DNA from: Nymphaea colorata
Taxonomy: Eukaryota; Streptophyta; Magnoliopsida; Nymphaeales; Nymphaeaceae
DNA: 64,000 nucleotides
NCBI RefSeq assembly: GCF_008831285.2
Contig: NC_045144.1
Coordinates: forward strand, 558,001-622,000
Reading direction: 5' to 3'
Shown here: positions 11,463 to 21,704 of the stretch, piece after piece
Numbering within the stretch: the stretch's first letter is position 1
How the letters are laid out: every line of letters begins with the position of its first letter
Made by a program: the position numbers and the translations under genes
Notes under the pieces: generated by a model
What the model was told of the DNA's origin: nothing
What the model saw: only the letters and a program-made list of their open reading frames with translations
Database searches by the model: none

Positions 11463-12915
11463 TTAGCCCTGTGTACATTCAGTTGGTGCAAAAGAAAGCA
11501 GTCTGTTGCCCAGATCATACTTGACATGCATGTTTTGCTGCGCAATATTCCCAAAGATGGGCATCTCTCCATCTTTAATGGCTAAGCAGGTGATTCCACT
11601 TCTAAACATTCCAAAGATATTGAAGTGGCAGCTTCCAGTCTGCATTAGTGAAATGAAAGGTCATCTCCAGCAACCCTTCATTTGGATCAGCATTGTCCTC
11701 TACATGGTAACACAGCAAATCTTGCTCAGGAGGATAGATGTGTTCACGGTTTATGACATTAGCCACTGCATTTGCCACTTGACCATACACATCTTTGGCA
11801 ATAAAAGTCAGGCTGGTACCCGAGTCTATGATGATCGATCTAGCATCTCCCAACAATGCAGTCGTTTGTGCACCACCAAATTGTATGTTGAGTCTGCTGT
11901 TCCCGACACTTATGTCTGTCAGGATGAGCACATAAAAGCTGCCTTCACCACCATCTGATGCCATCGGCGTCTCTTGAACCTCTTCTGTGCCTGAAAACTC
12001 TGTGTCCTCGCTGAATTTGAGCTGTCCCACGGAATTGTTTTCATTGCTATATGGAGGAAGACAGTAAGCAAATTTGTCATCAATGGAAGAGCCAGCCAAT
12101 CTGTTTAACAAGAGAGAGAGGACCACGGCCAAGGCCAACAAGGCCAGGAACTTTACGCAAGGCAGACTCAGGATTATCTTCATGATGAACACAACCAAAG
12201 ACAATTCCTTCATGCTTGATGGTGTCGGCACCATTGTCAAACAGGAGCATCTCGGAGGCTAGGACCCCTTATACTTTGGAATTGTCTCCATAGTAATATC
12301 TGAACCAGAAAGTGGGTCGCTGGTGCAACGATGGTTCCGCAATTCCATGCAAAAGTGGGTGGAGCATCTCTGGTTCTAATTGTCTCCATAGGAATATCTG
12401 GACCAGCAAAGTGGGCCGCTGGTGCAATGATGGTTCCGCAATTCCATGCAAAAGTGGGTGGAGCATCTCTGGTTCTTGTAGGTGGACGACTGAAGTGGAT
12501 CAAACATTGGTGTTTTGACGGGGCAGTTGTCACAATGGCAGCATGTTGCCCATTTGAGGTTGCTACCAGTGTCTATGATGGCCCAGTACAGGCTGGATGG
12601 GGTACCCAGCGAGAGCTTCACGAGAAACTCACCGGGACCAGCCATCACGGGGCTGGAGATCACACTGGAGGTATTGGTAAACCGTGAAGCAATGCTGCGG
12701 GAGCACAACATGGAGCGCAGATTCGCCTGCTCAGCTCATTGAGCTAGAGTGGATGAAGGGTCGTAGAGAGGTGACAGGGATGAGTCTCGATGAATGAGGT
12801 CTATAGAGAAGCCGAGAGGTTTGGAAGCGAAGATTGTGGTAGGGCTAGGCAGTATTGCAAGTAAGAGCAGCTGCAGGAGGAGGCTGAATGCTAAGGAGGA
12901 GAAGAACGCTGCCAT
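11463..12915 (-). pseudogene. Nepenthesin-like aspartic protease, decayed copy 1
   Basis: A pepsin-family (A1) plant endopeptidase of the nepenthesin/CDR1 type, normally secreted. Reading from the ATG ending at 12915 there is a hydrophobic signal peptide (rich in Leu, FSLLLQLLLLAIL), then the family motif FSIDLIHRDSS. A premature TGA follows at 12738-12736. The frame resumes with GEFLVKLSLGTP, the first catalytic motif DTGSN, cysteine pairs, and SYGD. A 98-bp tandem duplication at 12280-12475 then breaks the frame. The C-terminal half has the KFAYCLPPYS segment, the second catalytic motif DSGTS, IFGNIAQQNMHVKYD and the end FAPTECTQG, with one more frame change near 11605-11640. No intron is needed, as is usual in this subfamily. 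Both catalytic aspartates are present, but the gene is broken. It resembles the copy at 21705-23650. Confidence 0.88.
12280..12475. repeat. 98-bp tandem duplication inside the aspartic protease
   Basis: Two units begin at 12280 and 12378 with aattgtctccata and differ at a few positions. The period of 98 is not a multiple of three, so the duplication shifts the protease frame after its SYGD region. Confidence 0.92.
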
Positions 12916-13022
12916 GGTGAGGTCTAAAAGGTTGCTGTACTAAGGATAAATGTGTTGATATTTATAACGGAAGTCATAGTTATGGTGGCCGCTGATGAAG
13001 GAAGGATTTGGATTTGAAAATT

Positions 13023-13043
13023 ATGCAAAAAAAAAAAAAAAAA
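13023..13043. repeat. Poly-A tract
   Basis: An A run of about 19 bases lies upstream of the aspartic protease start. No adjoining retroposon body was recognised. Confidence 0.8.
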
Positions 13044-13289
13044 ACAGACATGTGGCTGATCTGAGTTACATATTCCTTTGTGTAACCAGTAACCATCACA
13101 ATGGAGAAAAGTGGTAGCATTTTCAATTGTTAAGCTTAGGAATAACAATCACAAACATTTGAAGACTTTCAAACACAAAAGAAAGGCCGCAGACACTTTA
13201 ACGTATTACTTAAGGTGACCGCAATAACTGTTGAATATGTTGGAAGAAGAGATTGTCCTAGTGGTGTTTGAAAATTTTTTTTAGGCATT

Positions 13290-13478
13290 AGGGGTGGAGC
13301 CAAGGGAGGCTCGCATGGCCCTTGCCCACCTCAATTTTTTTTTAAAAAAATCTATATGTAAATTTTAGTAAATTTCACTTGTCCTATATAAAAATTTTGA
13401 AAAATGATATTTTGACCTTAGTCAAAATTTAGAAACATTAATCGGCCCTTCTCATGAATTTTTTTGGCTCTGTCCCTG
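13290..13478. mobile_element. Small inverted-repeat element (MITE-like)
   Basis: The left end AGGGGTGGAGCCAA matches the reverse complement of the right end (AGGGACAGAGCCAA) with three mismatches. The interior is about 190 bp and AT-rich. I could not find a convincing target duplication. This end sequence is common in short non-autonomous elements of plants. The classification is inferred. Confidence 0.5.
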
Positions 13479-13479
13479 T

Positions 13480-13975
13480 AACACATGGTAGTCCCTGCTC
13501 CAAAACCTGTCCATTGACCTCCTTAAACCGTGAACCTTGAAGTGATTGGAAAATCTTTCTCCCACACGATCTCTCTCTATACATATATATATACAAATGT
13601 CTTTCCACCCCATGATATTATGGGCTCTCATCTGGTGATAGTTCATGGGGCAGAGGCTCATGCAGTGAGGGTTTTCAGGTATGCTATGTCCATTTTGGCC
13701 ATATCATATGCCTCCTTTATATTTTTATATATATAGCAAAAAAATAAATGGGGACTCTGATTATTCAATGTTACTCTACTCGTTCATAAGGACTATTTGA
13801 TTCATTATAATGAATTGACGAGAGAAAACTAAAGAAAAAAAAAGTAATGGGTATTTTTGTCATCTAGTATTAGTTTATACTTTTTTTTCTTCATCTTTCT
13901 CTCAACCGTTAAGTGGGTGAATGTGAATATGGCCAGAATATATATATATATATACTAATTGGCTGGCGTTACATG
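13480..13975. other. Intergenic, no recognised feature
   Basis: AT-rich, with short TA runs near 13577 and 13940. No gene or clear repeat was recognised. Confidence 0.5.
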
Positions 13976-14380
13976 GCTACTAACAATATTTTATGTTATC
14001 AAAGTCTTGCATTGAGTGATGTTTATCCACTCTCAAGACTGTAAAAGGTTTCATGTTTGAGTTGAATTTGGACTTCCATTTAATTCTTAAATCAAAATTC
14101 CAAACCATCAAACGCCCCCTAAAAGAGCAGTTGACCGATTGTTTGTTTGTGCCATTCTCTCAGGCCAGGCTATCTATAATAGTGTGTAGTCATCTTTTGA
14201 CATCATTCTCCTGCTCTTTTTTGCTTCTATATATTATTGTTTGTGTGCTGTCCTTTATAATTTGGGGATTTCTTTTCATCTATTTTATAATATATTTTTT
14301 TCATTTTATCTCTGAAAATTGGTTTGAATCGACCTATTTGAGTCATACCAGCTTGTTCGCCTGAATGATGAAATAACAAT
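13975..14380. repeat. Copia-derived repeat tail, copy of 6830-7330
   Basis: Collinear with 6830-7330, including the segment around tcaagactgtaaaaggtttc and the block before ctatttgagtcataccag. It is non-coding. Confidence 0.65.
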
Positions 14381-14439
14381 CGGTAAAGTTTAATATTTTA
14401 TAAATAAATTTGTGCCAACTCCTTTGCTAAAAAATAACA

Positions 14440-14565
14440 TAACATATGTAGGGCTCTAATTTTAGATGAGCAGGAGGACACCCCACAATCTTAGTGAAAG
14501 CCAGAAGCTCCATCTTTCCCCTTACCCTCAAGCCCATGGCCGCATCGATGCCTGTGAGTGGGGCC
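14440..14565 (-). repeat. SINE-tail-like fragment related to 20360-20650
   Basis: On the minus strand the order GGTAAGGGGAAAGATGGAGC, then CTTCTGGCTT, then CTCCTGCTCATC, parallels 20390-20480 of the SINE candidate. It lacks the tRNA-like head. Confidence 0.4.
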
Positions 14566-14959
14566 AAATATCCATCAACTAGAATAGTGCTTCCACTCCA
14601 GTGGCAGTATAGAAATCTAGCACCAACATCACTCACACTCGGTTAGACTTCTGCTAAGCATCCACATTTCCGTCTACCTACTTAGGGGTTGTTCTTATTT
14701 TGAAAATTTTATGAGTGTCCCTGCTGTCAAACGACTCTTTAACAAGATTGGAGCCACATTGCGGATATTGTAAGCAATTTCCCTTACCAGTCATTGATAC
14801 TAGTTTTTAAAACTTTTTATATACCTTAAAGTTGAAAATTAAACTAATACTGCCCCTTAGCCAGAAATTTTTGGATTTGCCACTACCCCTTTAGGGTTCT
14901 ACTTTTCTTCAGCTTGTTCTCTCACTGAAAACCATTTTGGTGATTTTTGGACTCTAACT

Positions 14960-15846
14960 GTCCATGTCATAATTTACAGACACCAAGATTGGAACATTTT
15001 ATCGGGGGGGGGGTGGACTTATAGTGGTTGGTGACATTAGCTAGTAATGTAACAAGTTCTTGTGTCATTTACCAGGGATTGCATGCAACTTTTTGTGTTT
15101 CTGCACCCTTATCCAAAATCCAAGCATGCTAAGTAATAACGTTTGAATATTCTTGTGTTGAAGAATTCCAATCACAAATTGATCAAGAACAGTATCCCTT
15201 ACGTTACCCACAGTAAGCGTTGAACCTGCTGTAAGAGGAAAGTACTGAAGCTAAGTGTGGGTTGCTGTGCACCATTGCCTATACCAGCAGTCAAAAGTAT
15301 ATTGTGATGATGCTGGACCCACTTGCTGTCACATCATAGTGCCCACGTTTGATGTGACTCATGTGCCCTCCAGCCAAAAAGTCTTTGCTCCGCCACTAAA
15401 AAACGGGTTGAGATCACAAGTTGGCGGGTTAGCATGAGCTTATTTGTGTCATGAGAAATCAATTTTTTGATGGGATATTCATATGATCCATCTATTCTAG
15501 AAGGTTGACTGGAAAATAGAGGAATGTCATCATACTTTAAACATGTTTAACGATTAAAATGGGTGATCAACAATGGATTGGTGAGATCATTTCTGAATAT
15601 TCAAGGGATTCAAATAAAAGTTGGCCTATTTTTTTCTCTTTGAACTGGCCTTTGTGTCCAATTAAGACGAACTTCTATGGCTGGATGGTTATTTTTTTGC
15701 TTGGTGTTGATAAAAACCATTGCAAAAGATGCATTTGCAATGATCAATTGCTTGACCATGGTTTTCAAGGATGGAATACAACTTTTATGGCAGTTTTTAA
15801 CAACACAAAATAACCATCGGAGCATAGAAACAGCTGTGACTTCAAT

Positions 15847-15882
<36 letters not shown>

Positions 15883-16260
15883 TCCCTCTAGCATTGCTTT
15901 GTTTGATGCTTCTAGTATGCTTTCTATCTGGGAAGACCTTTGCACAATTATTTCCGATGCTGAAACATTTTTTTAGGATTTACCATCATAGAAACTGATT
16001 TTGTTGAATTTGAATGAACCAGCATTGTGGGACACTTGATACAGAATAGGCTCTAGGGAAATGGAGGTAAGGCTAAGGTTTCGGCCATCTTGTTGAGCGG
16101 TAGTATGAAATACCCCTCTTGCTTACCTGATGCTAGGGAAGATCTCTATAGAGTGTTCTTATTTTTTTAATTGGTTCAGTCTTAACACAAAAAATAAGGT
16201 CGACTGAATGCTAGTCGGGTCTGGCTCATGGCGATCATTTACCAACAATTGAGCCTTCAC
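14960..16260. repeat. Repeat R, copy (paired with 32690-34050)
   Basis: This is collinear with 32690-34050 in the same orientation. Landmarks are acaccaagattggaacattt near 14980, ttgcatgcaactttttgtgt near 15078, the tgcatttgcaatgatca region near 15730, a CA/TA microsatellite at 15847-15881, and gatctctatagagtgt near 16140. Short ORFs occur but no protein family is recognisable. Confidence 0.8.
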
Positions 16261-17560
16261 GGCCTTTATGATTGCAGCTAGCCCACGTTGGTCGGCTTTG
16301 ACTCGTGGTTGATGTTGAAAGAACAAGCCGACCTTGGCAGGACGTGACGAAGCACAAAGTCACGCAGGCGCCAACCTTGACTTCCATGTAAATGAGTGAA
16401 GCCAGTAAGAGAAAGCTTTATCTGCAATATTTCGCGCTTGCTGGTCTACATATCAGATCTATGGGCAGCCAGCAGCAATCCCACTTAACTGCTTTATTCA
16501 ATTAACTTCAGCATAGGAGGTTAGGAGCCTAGACAGAAGATCAAAATTCTAGATAAAGGACACTAGGTATAAATTTTTCAATTTTTAAAGAATGAGAAAA
16601 TTTGTTCAAAAATATTAACATAAAAATAAAAAGTTTTTAAAATTTATGTAATTACCAATACTTAATGATAGAAAGTGTTGTGTCCATCAAAGGAGAGAAG
16701 AATATTTTGGTAATTTATTAAAAATATTCTCGTTAGTCTTTTTACTTTTTTCTACTTTCAATTTTGACTTTACAATTTTTTTTAATGTGAATTGAAGTTA
16801 TTTAATCATTAACCATATTGACGTACAAAAAAAATTATGCATCAGTATAGCGACACTTAACCTATACCTGCCTCTACTCCTGCTAGCTGCTCTCAACAGG
16901 TGTTATGGGACTTATGGTCACCTTTTAAAGGTGGTACTGATTTTTATGAGTCGCCTCATCAGATGGGTAGAACCCTTGTGGCCTCCTTCCCGCAAAAAAA
17001 CTACTTTAAAGAGGCCCACACACTAGTCCACATTTTTGAAAAATATGTTTGGTTGGCAAAAATTCATCATCCAAATACCTTGGATGATGGCTAGAACAGA
17101 AAGGGAAAGGAGAAAAGTGAGGAAAGGATGGACAAAGAAAGAGAAAACATTTCGTTTCTAGGTCTTGCTTTTGTTTACAATTTCAAAAAGCGGACCAAAA
17201 AGGCATTGGATTTTCTTTACCATAGACCTTCCCTTAAAAGGATAGGGAAGCCTGGAATAACAACATATCTATTGAATCCAGACATGGTAGTACTCATTGT
17301 GGAAATATCTAGTGCCAAAGTCACTCAATGGGTAAGTCATGAATCCTTAACCTAAATCCATTTTACCAAAAGTTTCTACCATATCAATCTACCCTTTTGT
17401 ACAACCCAATAATTTCAAAAAATGAGCCATCTATGAGGCCAATTGTATTTTTGTGTCTTTTTTCTTTGGGCTTAACAGGTTGGCGCATTGTTTAATCCGT
17501 GTTTCATTTCCTATAAAATTACTTATTTCCTATAAAATTACTTGGGTGTCCCATAAGCTC
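16260..17560. other. Intergenic, no recognised gene
   Basis: AT-rich and unassigned. Plus-strand ORFs at 16900-17094 and 17128-17355 are short, match no family I recognise and are probably incidental. The doubled 20-base piece ttcctataaaattactt near 17510-17545 is a local tandem repeat. Confidence 0.5.
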
Positions 17561-18284
17561 ATCCCTCTCTCCCACTCGCCAGTGTGGACTACTATTTAAA
17601 ATAAGAATAAAACATGTAATACCTATCGCTTTCTCTGTCCGTCTCTCTCTCTATCTCTATACATGCAAGAGAACTCAAATGGCATGGAGCTGTTTCTTTG
17701 TTTCTTTCTTCCACCACATTTTCACTTTCGGGGTAGACAAGTCAAAAAAGAGAGGAACCACCATGTTGAATAGGAACCACTAGTTTACATGATATGGCAG
17801 TTCTATCATCATTGATATACAGTTCCAGACATGGTGGCAGAGACGCAGACATGTAGTGGAATAAAAAGGCTCGAATCAAAATACTTATGTGAAGTTGGAA
17901 ATTGTGTTCCCATGGCAATATGGTGGCTATGGAAGAACATGAATTATGAATACCATGACAACAAGAAAAATCGAAATATGTTACATCAGAGGCAACTGAC
18001 CGTCTTTTTATTATGATTCAACAAGTGCTAAATATGACTATTCAAGCAGAAGAATGAGTTTCCACAACTTTTGGTCCTTTTTTATGTAGGAAGTCTCTCA
18101 CATATATCATCGACTTCAACACAGATCAGCATCACCACAAAAGCATATAGAATACGGATATGCTAATGAAACCACATCTGAAAGATGCCTTGGTTTGATC
18201 GACCAACTTCCCCATCCCTATTTTAATGCTATTCACGTTACCTACACCATGGTCCTTATAAAAGAGATAGCAATGTCATTGAAA

Positions 18285-18290
<6 letters not shown>
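17560..18290. repeat. Repeat A, diverged shorter copy
   Basis: This matches 1290-2230 and 34845-35810 (ctactatttaaaataagaa, the CT tract, the catggcaatatggtggctat block and the caccacaaaagcatatagaa block). Its divergence is clearly greater than between the other two long copies. Confidence 0.75.
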
Positions 18291-18337
<47 letters not shown>

Positions 18338-18367
18338 TATAATATATATATATAATATATATATATA

Positions 18368-18398
<31 letters not shown>

Positions 18399-18402
18399 GA
18401 CA
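18287..18402. repeat. AT/CA microsatellite
   Basis: About 100 bases of alternating TA with occasional AATA phase breaks, ending in a CA run. It sits at the right end of the repeat A copy. Confidence 0.95.
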
Positions 18403-18559
18403 CACTATTCCGGATGTGCTGTACTAGTGCAACTAGGGTGGAAGCGCTATGCCAGTTGATGGACATTTGGCTCTACTCACATGGGCATGGGCATTATCGG
18501 ATGCCGGATTTCAGTTTTCACTCAAACTGAAACTTGAATGATAACCTTGCTTAGATTAT

Positions 18560-19017
18560 CTTGCAATCGAGCTATCATGTTCTAAGTGTAACATATATAG
18601 TTTTCCCGTACCTAACATATATGTTCAAGTATAATAATGTAATTGGTCTGCATGCCCATCCGGCAGCCACTGCTTGTGATATCAAGTAGGTAATTTTTTG
18701 CTGGGAAACTGCCGAGGGAGCCCTCGCTTTATTGAAATGTCAAATAGGTAATTAAATAAATAAACTAATCCACTGTCTATGTCACTAATTTCTAGACACC
18801 AGCTGACATTGTAACATTTTGTGAGGGGACTATGTTGTAAGAAGGGCAGTAGTGGAGCTAAGGGTGGGTCGGTGTGCACCATATTTACCCATACCAGTTA
18901 GTCAAAAATTATATTGTGATAAAGCTGGACTCAGTTCCAGTCACATCATAGTGCCCACATGGGCACTATCAAACTCAGGTCGCTGACTCAAGTGATGTTC
19001 AGTAAAAAATTTGGGTA
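18560..19017. repeat. Repeat R, partial copy
   Basis: This matches 32490-33080. Shared blocks include cagccactgcttgtga near 18664, gaaactgccgagggagccc near 18704, and the cataccag region near 18890. Confidence 0.65.
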
Positions 19018-19238
19018 CTGCCTACACCAGCCCACGTATGACTCCACCAAATGCTCTAGCCCCAATCTCAATTTTCTGTACTTCCATGAATTTCATGATC
19101 CTGACAATCAAAATAAAGGTTCGTATAGAATTTTAAAATAAAATTTGAATTCACACTGACAAATGCACATTTAAAATAAATAGCAAATTAAGCAGATTAC
19201 TTGTTTGATGATTGAATTCAGTGCAGAACCTTCAACAA
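19018..19238. repeat. Direct repeat, left copy (with 19817-20040)
   Basis: About 221 bp, nearly identical to 19817-20040. It runs from the cctacaccagcccacgtatg block to gaaccttcaacaa. The intervening 580 bp contains repeat R pieces (19260-19430, compare 33170-33400) and 19440-19510 (compare 32400-32460). No LTR-type TG...CA ends or primer site were seen, so an LTR interpretation is unsupported. Confidence 0.85.
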
Positions 19239-19816
19239 GTTGATGGGTTAGGGCGAGCTTATCCATGTAGTGAGAAATCAATTTTCTCAAAGATCATGGC
19301 AACTTTCCTGCTTGGTGGGCCATTACAGATCCTTTGATGGGATTTTCATATGATCCTATCAGGTCGACTCAAAACTGGATTGGCCAGGTCATTCCTGAAT
19401 ATTCAAGGGATTCAAATAAAAGTCAAGAAGAATGAGGAGAGAAGGGTGGTGGAGGAGGAGAAACTGAACTTTAGCCACCAGCATTGTCATGGGATGTCGC
19501 TTGTTGATTTCTTCAATCGATGCTGCTTGAGTTTTCGACACTGATGGTCAATGGCGAAGCTACCAATTGGTAACATATTTATTACATGATTAAGAAAAAC
19601 TTAGTACAATCAATTATCAGAAACTTCATTATTTTATCATCTAGCTAGTTCCACCTCCAACCATGGTTAGTGGCAGCTAGAGTTAGGAATGTTGGACTTA
19701 GGGGCACTAATTTAAAGAATCTCAAACCTATAGGGTCACTGGTGCATATAAAGAAGCAAGTAGTTGAAAGCTTACGTAAAAATGAAAATAAAGAAATTTG
19801 ATAGGACCATTTGGGC

Positions 19817-20040
19817 AACTGCCTACACCAGCCCACGTATGACTCCACCAAAGGCTCTAGCCCCAATCTCAATTTTCTGTACTTCCATGAATTTCATGGT
19901 CCTGACAATCAAAATAGGGTTTGTATATAAAATTTTAAAATAAAATTTGAATTCACACTGGCAAATGCACATTTAAATTAAATAGCAAATTAAGTAGATT
20001 AGTTGTTTGATGATTGAATGCAGTGCGGAACCTTCAACAA
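19817..20040. repeat. Direct repeat, right copy
   Basis: Right partner of 19018-19238, same orientation, with few mismatches. Both copies stop at the same sequence, gaaccttcaacaa, and the flanks then differ. Confidence 0.85.
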
Positions 20041-20359
20041 TATATATTTATTTGGATAATCGTGAAAATGAATCCATTATATAGACCATTCGTTTCTAAT
20101 AAATGTTTATAACAATCGGAATCAGAACCGAAACCCAAAGCGAAACAACCTGCAGGCTGTCGGTAAGATAAATCAGTATACTATATCTAAAAAAATAAGT
20201 GAAAAATAGAAAAGAAAAAATCTTAAAAGTATTTAAAGATAAATAAATAACAACATGGGGCAACAGCCACTGGATAAAACAGGTTTGCCAAACAATTCAA
20301 ATTGACTTAAATTGATTCAGGGCAACTTTTATAATCACTGTTCTCAAATGCATGACATT

Positions 20360-20650
20360 TTAGTGGACCTCTTGCTTGTGGAGAAAACTCTTCTTTGTTA
20401 CGGGTGAGCGGGAGTGAACCTTCCAGCTGCATGCACTAGGGGCAGAAGCTCTACTCTTCCCCGTTACCCCAGGGTCTAGAGAAACATCAAAACCAGGGGA
20501 ATTTACGGTCACTCCCTTCAGTTTAGGAGTAGGTCCTGCCAACCTTTATGGTTCATTGAGAATAATGCTCATGGTATTAGAACTGACTACCTTACTCTCA
20601 CCAAACTCTTAACTCGACCAGTTATGCTACTCTTCTCGGAGTAACCTGAT
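20360..20650 (-). mobile_element. tRNA-derived SINE candidate
   Basis: On the minus strand, 20645-20575 has a tRNA-like head. A box-A-like TAGCATAACTGG is followed about 35 bases later by a box-B-like AGTTCTAATACC. This is the arrangement of a Pol III internal promoter. The body continues to about 20360, with a part related to 14440-14565. No poly-A or poly-T tail or target duplication was confirmed. The boxes are diverged, so the copy is probably inactive. Confidence 0.45.
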
Positions 20651-20949
20651 CTCTTTGTTTGACCCTATGAAAAAGAGTACATATAAGACTATTGAAGCTT
20701 ACAACTTTCTGGAGGTAAAGTCTTTTGTGTAACCTGCGCTGAGACTTTTAAATCCTCTTAGATGGAACTTGTTAAGAATAATATTCTGCTTTTTTTTAAA
20801 ATATATATATAAAAGCACCATATTCTTATTTCAAGAAACGTAACTGCATTTCAATTAACAAAAAAATTAATCTTCTAATGAATTAAATGCAGAGCAGGTA
20901 CTATATGTTCCGAATTTTGGCTACACATGCACTAGTTTAATATTCTTCA

Positions 20950-21156
20950 GTGATCCCAAAATCTGTTCCAAACATGTGTCAGCAACTTGAAAATATGTCG
21001 TTGTGTACTAAATCCATCCCATACATGTGTCAGGGACTCAAGAATATGTCGCTGTGTACTAAATCCATTCCAAACATGTGTAAGGGACTCGAAAATATGT
21101 TGCTAGCCAGTACACTTTGCAAACTACAACAACCATCATTATTGATGGAGGGTTAG
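20950..21156 (+). other. Open frame with three 17-residue repeats, unrecognised
   Basis: Three 51-bp units begin at 20959, 21010 and 21061. In the frame starting with GTG at 20950 they encode KSVPNMCQQLENMSLCT, then KSIPYMCQGLKNMSLCT, then KSIPNMCKGLENMLLAS. I do not recognise the protein. The frame continues only to 21156. It may be part of a decayed transposon ORF or simply a minisatellite. 21390-21470 nearby carries attagcgacag motifs of the kind seen in subterminal arrays of CACTA elements, which is only a hint. Confidence 0.4.
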
Positions 21157-21159
21157 CAT

Positions 21160-21704
21160 TGTTAGTTGCAAAGTTAAAAGACATTGTGAAGTTAAGCGAC
21201 TTATATAACCGTCACGGAACACATTGTGTTATGGGATGGAAAATTCCATCGTCAAAGTTACAATATGGTGTAGGCACATTCCATGGTCATTATGCTAACT
21301 TAAAGCAACTAATGTCGCAACAAACACAACTAAGACATGGTGGCCATTTTCATCGGTAATCGTTTGTGCAACGGGACTTGTGTTGGTAGAGTTTTGACCG
21401 TCGTGATTACTTATTAGCGACAGAATTGCCAGTATTAGCGACAGTCGAGTTAAAGCCATAGTTAGTGTTCATACTCACTCAGACATATCTAAGTTAAGCT
21501 TTAAACTTAAACGGAGGGGAAAGCATCTTTAAAACAAGATACATATATTTATTCAACATGAAAAAATAACACCATCAACCACATGACAATCAGGACATAA
21601 AACATAAGCAGCGTCCAATGCTGCCAATTATAGACTAGTATAGAGAACCACATAGATCCTCACGAAAGAAATATATATATATATATATATATACGTATAC
21701 AACT
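21160..21704. other. Intergenic, possible decayed DNA transposon sequence
   Basis: No protein family was recognised. Two ttagcgacag motifs occur near 21412 and 21435, and a TA microsatellite occurs at 21670-21692. Confidence 0.35.

Noticed and set aside
11506-11958. 150-residue plus-strand ORF
   Set aside because: It is the antisense shadow of the aspartic protease, whose catalytic and structural motifs lie on the minus strand.
18242-18466. Minus-strand ORF with alternating Tyr and Ile
   Set aside because: It is a translation of an AT microsatellite.
19018-20040. LTR retrotransposon flanked by the 221-bp direct repeats
   Set aside because: There are no TG...CA termini, no primer site and no target duplication, and the interior is made of repeat R pieces.
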